From Oceanospirillum sp048270425 (GTDB lineage Bacteria; Pseudomonadota; Gammaproteobacteria; Pseudomonadales; Halomonadaceae), in NCBI GenBank assembly GCA_048270425.1, contig JBLWSY010000015.1:1-64000 (forward strand): a stretch of 64,000 nucleotides of DNA, given 5' to 3'. The notes below the pieces were generated by a model, which was not told the origin of the DNA, searched no databases, and saw only the letters and a program-made list of their open reading frames with translations. Positions 60,268-64,000 of the stretch are shown one piece after another (within the stretch, counting starts at the first letter, position 1; each line of letters opens with the position of its first letter). A program made the position numbers and the translations under genes.

Positions 60268-61368
60268 ATGGATAAGAAATTATTGCTGCTAATAGCCTCT
60301 CTCGGGCTAGCTGCCTGCGGCGATGATGATAGTAATAACAATCATGATTATGGCAATCGGCGTGAAGTCACATATTTAGAGTACACAGGTAAAACCGAGA
60401 GTGCGACTATTACGCCTGATAGCTATGTTGCAATTGCCAAAGCTGCCGTTGAGGCAACGTATCATAATATCCAAAGCCACAATTTAATCAATTTTGGTAT
60501 TCATAATATTAAAGCGGACCCTTTTGATCTGGGTGATGGAAATGCACCTGTGTCTGACTCTCCGCATTTTGACTCTCCTGTTTATCACTTTGATTATGAT
60601 AGTGTAAGTTCTAATCATCATGTACTAAGTGATTTTAGTGGTATATGCAATGGTAGTGGTGATTATTACTATCACATTTTGAGTGATTACAGTGAGTTTC
60701 ATTATGATTACAGAGATTTCTGTGCGAATGAGCTCAAGATTAATGATGGCCGACTTATTCTTCAGCAGAAAAATTATTCTGGTTATGATTATTTGAAGAC
60801 TACTTTCCTTAGTATGTATATAGATGCCACAAGTGTGATTGACTCAATAGGAAGTTATTACAATTATGGTAAATCCTATGAGGATGTTTATGGTAGTTTC
60901 TATTCTTGGTCTGAATATACAGAAAATGGAGAAGAGAATAAAAAAAGATACGTCATTAAATATATGATAGATGGCCTCCAAGATACCATGTCCCGTCTTG
61001 AAACCTGTGACACTGAGCAATGTCTTAGTGAAGAAATTTTTTTAAGCCAGTCTGGTTATAATAATAAAATATCAAATTCTTATATGGAATACGGTTTTCG
61101 AGATGTAGACTATGCTTACTTAAATACCTTTAATCTTGATGTTAGTGATTTGGGTGGTGTTTCTGTTAATGCTGATCAAGTCTATCCAAGTATGAGTAAT
61201 AAAACGTTTTGTTCAGATAGTGATGTCATTTTGGTTAGAGAAAAGAGCCCTACGGCTTCCAGTAATTACATTCAAATCGACTTTATACCGGGATGTACCC
61301 AATACACAATAGAATTGATGGATAGTCTTGGTAATCCGACAGGTGACAGTTTTAGTGTTAACTTTTAA
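60268..61368 (+). CDS. Unrecognised Asp/Tyr/Ser-rich lipoprotein
   Basis: 366 residues. A clear lipoprotein signal with lipobox LAAC (Cys17) followed by an Asp/Asn-rich stretch (GDDDSNNNHDYGN); Asp at +3 and +4, so outer-membrane sorting is not assured. The rest is Tyr/Asp/Ser/Asn-rich with no recognised domain and several cysteine pairs. The DNA is strikingly A+T-rich compared with purA before it, suggesting later acquisition. The next gene begins at the base after its stop. GGGAT precedes the ATG. Confidence 0.85.
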   Translation: MDKKLLLLIASLGLAACGDDDSNNNHDYGNRREVTYLEYTGKTESATITPDSYVAIAKAAVEATYHNIQSHNLINFGIHNIKADPFDLGDGNAPVSDSPHFDSPVYHFDYDSVSSNHHVLSDFSGICNGSGDYYYHILSDYSEFHYDYRDFCANELKINDGRLILQQKNYSGYDYLKTTFLSMYIDATSVIDSIGSYYNYGKSYEDVYGSFYSWSEYTENGEENKKRYVIKYMIDGLQDTMSRLETCDTEQCLSEEIFLSQSGYNNKISNSYMEYGFRDVDYAYLNTFNLDVSDLGGVSVNADQVYPSMSNKTFCSDSDVILVREKSPTASSNYIQIDFIPGCTQYTIELMDSLGNPTGDSFSVNF

Positions 61369-61998
61369 TTGGTTCAATTGAGCTGGCTTTTGAATATTCT
61401 GTTAATTGATGATCACCCTGTATTCTCGGATGCCCTGGCTATGATGCTGGAGGCAAGAATAGAAGATACCCGGGTGCTTTGCCATTACTCTGTTAAAGAT
61501 GCCATAGGCTATCTGGACTCAGCTCAGAAAGTGGATCTGATTTTAGTTGATATCCAGATGCCAACACTGGACGGTATCGCTTTTATCGGCTGGTTAAAGC
61601 GAACCGGGTTTAATATTCCCTGTGCTGCCGTTTCCGGGGTTGACGATCCAGAAACCATTCTGGAGTTCCGTAGCAGTGGCGGCCAGGGGTATATTTCCAA
61701 GTCGGCTTCTTACGATCAGCTCATCAAGGCTGTGAAGGAGTTGGCCGCAGGCCGTGAATATTTCCCTTCTCTTAAAGTCAGCGAAAAAGATGAAATGCTG
61801 ATATCAGCACTCACGAACAAACAGCTGAAAATAGTGATGTTACTTCAGGATGGACACAGTTATGCCGGTGTTGCAGAAGCGATGGGGATTAGTATTAATA
61901 CTGTAAAAAGCCATGTCCGAAACATCTATGAGTTAGTCGGTGTTAGCAGCAAAATAGCCTGCCTTAATAAATTAAAGGAGCTTGGTGTTATTGGCTGA
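61369..61998 (+). CDS. NarL/LuxR-family response regulator
   Basis: 209 residues: receiver (Asp61 in LILVDIQMPTLDG; DDH acidic pocket) and LuxR helix-turn-helix (LQDGHSYAGVAEAMGISINTVKSHVRNIY). No ATG exists near the start; TTG at 61369, 61378 or 61390 could serve, and there is no clear ribosome site. It lies directly behind the lipoprotein stop and ends 5 bases from the convergent histidine kinase gene, which is its likely partner. Confidence 0.9.
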   Translation: MVQLSWLLNILLIDDHPVFSDALAMMLEARIEDTRVLCHYSVKDAIGYLDSAQKVDLILVDIQMPTLDGIAFIGWLKRTGFNIPCAAVSGVDDPETILEFRSSGGQGYISKSASYDQLIKAVKELAAGREYFPSLKVSEKDEMLISALTNKQLKIVMLLQDGHSYAGVAEAMGISINTVKSHVRNIYELVGVSSKIACLNKLKELGVIG

Positions 61999-62003
61999 TA
62001 CGC

Positions 62004-63287
62004 TTATTTATTTGCAATCTTGCAGTTAATAAAGAGCGAAAAGATTGTCCCTTTCCCATCCTTCGATCTCAGGCTGTATCGGGCATTAATCATCTGGCAG
62101 CTTTCTTCGATGACTGATAGTCCCATACCTGAGCCATTTTTAATATCTGTTGTTACGCCTTTCTGTCTGACCTTTTTTAAATGATCGCGCTTTATTCCAA
62201 CGCCGGAATCCGCAATAGTTATTTTGAGAAGTCCGTTCGGTTGTAGCTTAGCTTTCACGACGATAACTCCGGAAGGGGTAAATCGGCTGGCATTATGCAT
62301 AGCGTTATTTAGTATTTTTCTGACATGCACCGCGTGATGCTCCATGATTTCCGGGCAGCCTAAATGACGGATCTGCACAGAATCAGGGATAAAAATCTTA
62401 TAATTGCCGATCAGCTGGTTGAGTAAGTTTGAGAGTTCGGTGTTTCCGGAAATTGCATTTGCGGCTTCATCGATCAGCATTTTTGCTGTATTGGTGGTTT
62501 GGGCAATTTTTTCCAGTGTATCTGTAATTTGTTCTGGTGTGTTTTTTTGTGCCAGTAACGCCGCGCTATAAAGATGAATGGCCTGAATAGGCTGTTTAAT
62601 ATCATGGCTGAGTGCTGTTAATGCCCGTGACTTTTCCTGATGCAGCTGAGCGTTTTCTTCCGATGATGCCTTGTGCAGAATCCTTAACCGAATCAGCTCG
62701 GTTTGCTGCCTTGAGGTCATACGGCTGAAAAGCAGCAACATCAGGTAAGACAGGATCGGCAGTATGGTCGCCATTTTATGTTCTTCTGGTAAAGCATTGG
62801 CCATACCATAGGTTAATGCTAAAAATACCGGGGTTAAAAAAGTGATATAGAGTCCGGGGTAAACCGCCATAGTGATCGATGGCATGCTGCAACTGATCAG
62901 GATAAGGGTAAATACCGTAAAGCAGGTGACCAGGTCTGCATTGCTGAGAAAGATTAACGGGATGGAACCCCAGTGAATTCCCCAGATGACCGCAAGATAA
63001 ATATGCTTCCATTGGTGCTGGTGGGTTTTATCACGGTTACTGTTTTTGAGTAGGAAAAGGGAATTCAGAGCCGCAACGCAGAGCGTACTTAGCCAGATAA
63101 AGAGGTTTTCAATGGTGGTTTGCTGGTAAAAATACAGCCCTATGCCGCAACTCAGCAAAAATGAAAACAGCATCCGGGAGCGAACTTCTTCGATAAAAAG
63201 ATGATGCTTCTCTTTGATTATCAGGTTGTCGATATCCGGTTGAGGCCTAACCGAAGCTTGAGCGCCATCCCTTTTTACATTTTCCAT
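62004..63287 (-). CDS. Membrane histidine kinase
   Basis: 427 residues: about six N-terminal membrane helices (up to residue 190) with no large periplasmic loop, a dimerisation helix with His228 in ALSHDIKQPIQAIHLYSA, and an HATPase domain (NNAMHNASRFTP, IADSGVGIKRDHL, GSGMGLSVI). The compact multi-helix sensor suggests detection of a membrane or small hydrophobic signal. The ATG at 63287 has AGGA 8 bases before it. Convergent with the response regulator gene. Confidence 0.9.
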   Translation of the reverse strand: MENVKRDGAQASVRPQPDIDNLIIKEKHHLFIEEVRSRMLFSFLLSCGIGLYFYQQTTIENLFIWLSTLCVAALNSLFLLKNSNRDKTHQHQWKHIYLAVIWGIHWGSIPLIFLSNADLVTCFTVFTLILISCSMPSITMAVYPGLYITFLTPVFLALTYGMANALPEEHKMATILPILSYLMLLLFSRMTSRQQTELIRLRILHKASSEENAQLHQEKSRALTALSHDIKQPIQAIHLYSAALLAQKNTPEQITDTLEKIAQTTNTAKMLIDEAANAISGNTELSNLLNQLIGNYKIFIPDSVQIRHLGCPEIMEHHAVHVRKILNNAMHNASRFTPSGVIVVKAKLQPNGLLKITIADSGVGIKRDHLKKVRQKGVTTDIKNGSGMGLSVIEESCQMINARYSLRSKDGKGTIFSLFINCKIANK

Positions 63288-63306
63288 CGCATTAATCCTA
63301 TACGTC

Positions 63307-63346
63307 AAAAAGCAGATACCCCTTGTTGGGGTATCTGCTTTTTTTA
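63307..63346 (-). terminator. Terminator between the partial gene and the histidine kinase
   Basis: Stem AAGCAGATACCCC / GGGGTATCTGCTT (about 63309-63321 and 63328-63340, loop TTGTT), with T's on both strands; on the minus strand it ends the transcript of the gene to the right. Confidence 0.88.
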
Positions 63347-63366
63347 TAGTACCAGAGCTTTAACGA

Positions 63367-64000
63367 TTAAGGATAAACCGGAGAGTTTAACTCCAGAATG
63401 TTGCCTTTGTTAGTTGCGTCATGGCACCACATTTTATCACCGACTTCGCCATTATATTTCAGCACTAAACGGTCCACGCAGCGTTCAGTTAAAGTGTCGG
63501 TTGACTTAGTGAAGGTTCGGGTTGGTTTTGCGCCATATCTGTCATACGCGGCCATGACAATACCGGTAGCCTCTTTGTATGAAGTCATATAGATCATGTC
63601 GTAATCATTGAAGCCTTCAATCACAGCGATATCGCTGATAGCCATCTGCTGATCAACACCTGCAAAAGGGTCAGTTGGAGTAGATAGGACCTCGGTTCTA
63701 GTTCCAGCTGTATCCATAAAATGCAGCTTGTTTTCATTCGCGCTATCGTCGTAATGGGTAAAGTAAACGCCATAGGTATTGGCAGTAATACCTGCTAGCT
63801 CATCATTAGATTCCGCCATGTACATGCTTTCTGCAGCATCAGTACCCGTCTTTACGGTGATAGCGTTAGCCGCATCAACATCAATTGTTGTGTTAATGAC
63901 CAATTGGCTACGAATAACCCTGTCGTTATTGGTCATAGGAGAACCTGATGTCATCTGAGCATTGCCAACGGTGTAGATTAAGGCACTGAAAGCGGTTGAA
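63367..64000 (-). CDS. Unrecognised protein, N-terminus beyond window
   Basis: The minus-strand frame is open from the stop at 63367 to the window edge. About 211 residues are visible, ending ILELNSPVYP. The part upstream of the internal Met at 63954 reads STAFSALIYTVGNAQ, so the true start is outside. No family recognised; the segment TGIVMAAYDRYG and the repeated beta-like hydrophobic pattern suggest a beta-rich, possibly extracellular or periplasmic protein. Two cysteines near the C-terminus (RCVD, MWCH). Confidence 0.82.
   Translation of the reverse strand, partial: STAFSALIYTVGNAQMTSGSPMTNNDRVIRSQLVINTTIDVDAANAITVKTGTDAAESMYMAESNDELAGITANTYGVYFTHYDDSANENKLHFMDTAGTRTEVLSTPTDPFAGVDQQMAISDIAVIEGFNDYDMIYMTSYKEATGIVMAAYDRYGAKPTRTFTKSTDTLTERCVDRLVLKYNGEVGDKMWCHDATNKGNILELNSPVYP

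Noticed and set aside
1..64000. CRISPR arrays, tRNA genes, insertion sequences, integrase or attachment sites
   Set aside because: I saw no regularly spaced direct repeats, no tRNA cloverleaf, no transposase or integrase frame, and no flanking direct repeats around the helicase-PLD gene. A search tool could still find weak cases.

Overview
The window reads as a chromosomal segment of a motile, Gram-negative marine-type gammaproteobacterium of roughly 50% G+C, most like the Oceanospirillaceae (Marinobacterium, Neptuniibacter and Amphritea relatives). This placement is an inference from Pseudomonas-like gene order (motB-motA-rhodanese-psd, rsgA, orn; nnr-tsaE-amiC-mutL-miaA-hfq-hflX-hflK-hflC-hisZ-purA) and protein character. 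No rRNA long enough for typing is present.

Layout. 1-12.8 kb: the 3' end of a 5S rRNA and its terminator, a striking 22-bp perfect hairpin, then core genes. These are the EF-P beta-lysylation set (epmB, efp, epmA), psd and a rhodanese, motA-motB behind a sigma-28 type promoter, a sirtuin, rsgA, orn, the Ohr/OhrR peroxide module, trhO and tag. 12.9-39.7 kb: a nearly uninterrupted nitrogen-scavenging island. It holds urease (ureD-A-BC-E-F-G plus a HupE/UreJ nickel permease), a PotABCD-like ABC importer with allantoinase and a hydantoin/allantoin-type racemase, a GntR regulator, allantoicase and ureidoglycolate lyase, an RpiR-type regulator, the urea importer urtABCDE, and a two-component pair whose kinase carries an NCS1-type nucleobase/allantoin transporter domain. 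40-45 kb: an MFS transporter and a lone 1.2-kb-codon helicase-PLD protein that resembles Mokosh type II phage defence. 45-60.1 kb: the conserved queG / nnr-tsaE-amiC-mutL-miaA-hfq-hflX-hflKC / hisZ-purA housekeeping block. 60.2-64 kb: an A+T-rich lipoprotein gene, a NarL-type response regulator, a convergent membrane histidine kinase, and an unrecognised protein cut by the window end.

How it fits together. The island encodes a path from imported allantoin (or a related ureide) to allantoate, ureidoglycolate, glyoxylate and urea. Urea from this path or from UrtABCDE is hydrolysed by urease. No xanthine dehydrogenase or uricase gene lies in the window, so the substrate is probably an external ureide. 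I can read four good sigma-54 (-24/-12) promoters in it: before ureD, the ABC operon, allantoicase, and the NCS1-kinase. There are NtrC-like GCAC-N7-GTGC boxes near two of them. Two near-identical 12-bp palindromes flank the GntR/ABC divergent region, and a perfect 16-bp palindrome lies before urtA. This suggests nitrogen-limitation control (NtrC/sigma-54) gated by substrate sensors (GntR, RpiR, NCS1-kinase/LuxR regulator).

Most notable items: an in-frame UreB-UreC (beta-alpha) urease fusion; the NCS1-transporter / cysteine-rich / hybrid histidine kinase with its own regulator next to urt; the Mokosh-like gene; and the readable regulatory wiring of the ureide island.
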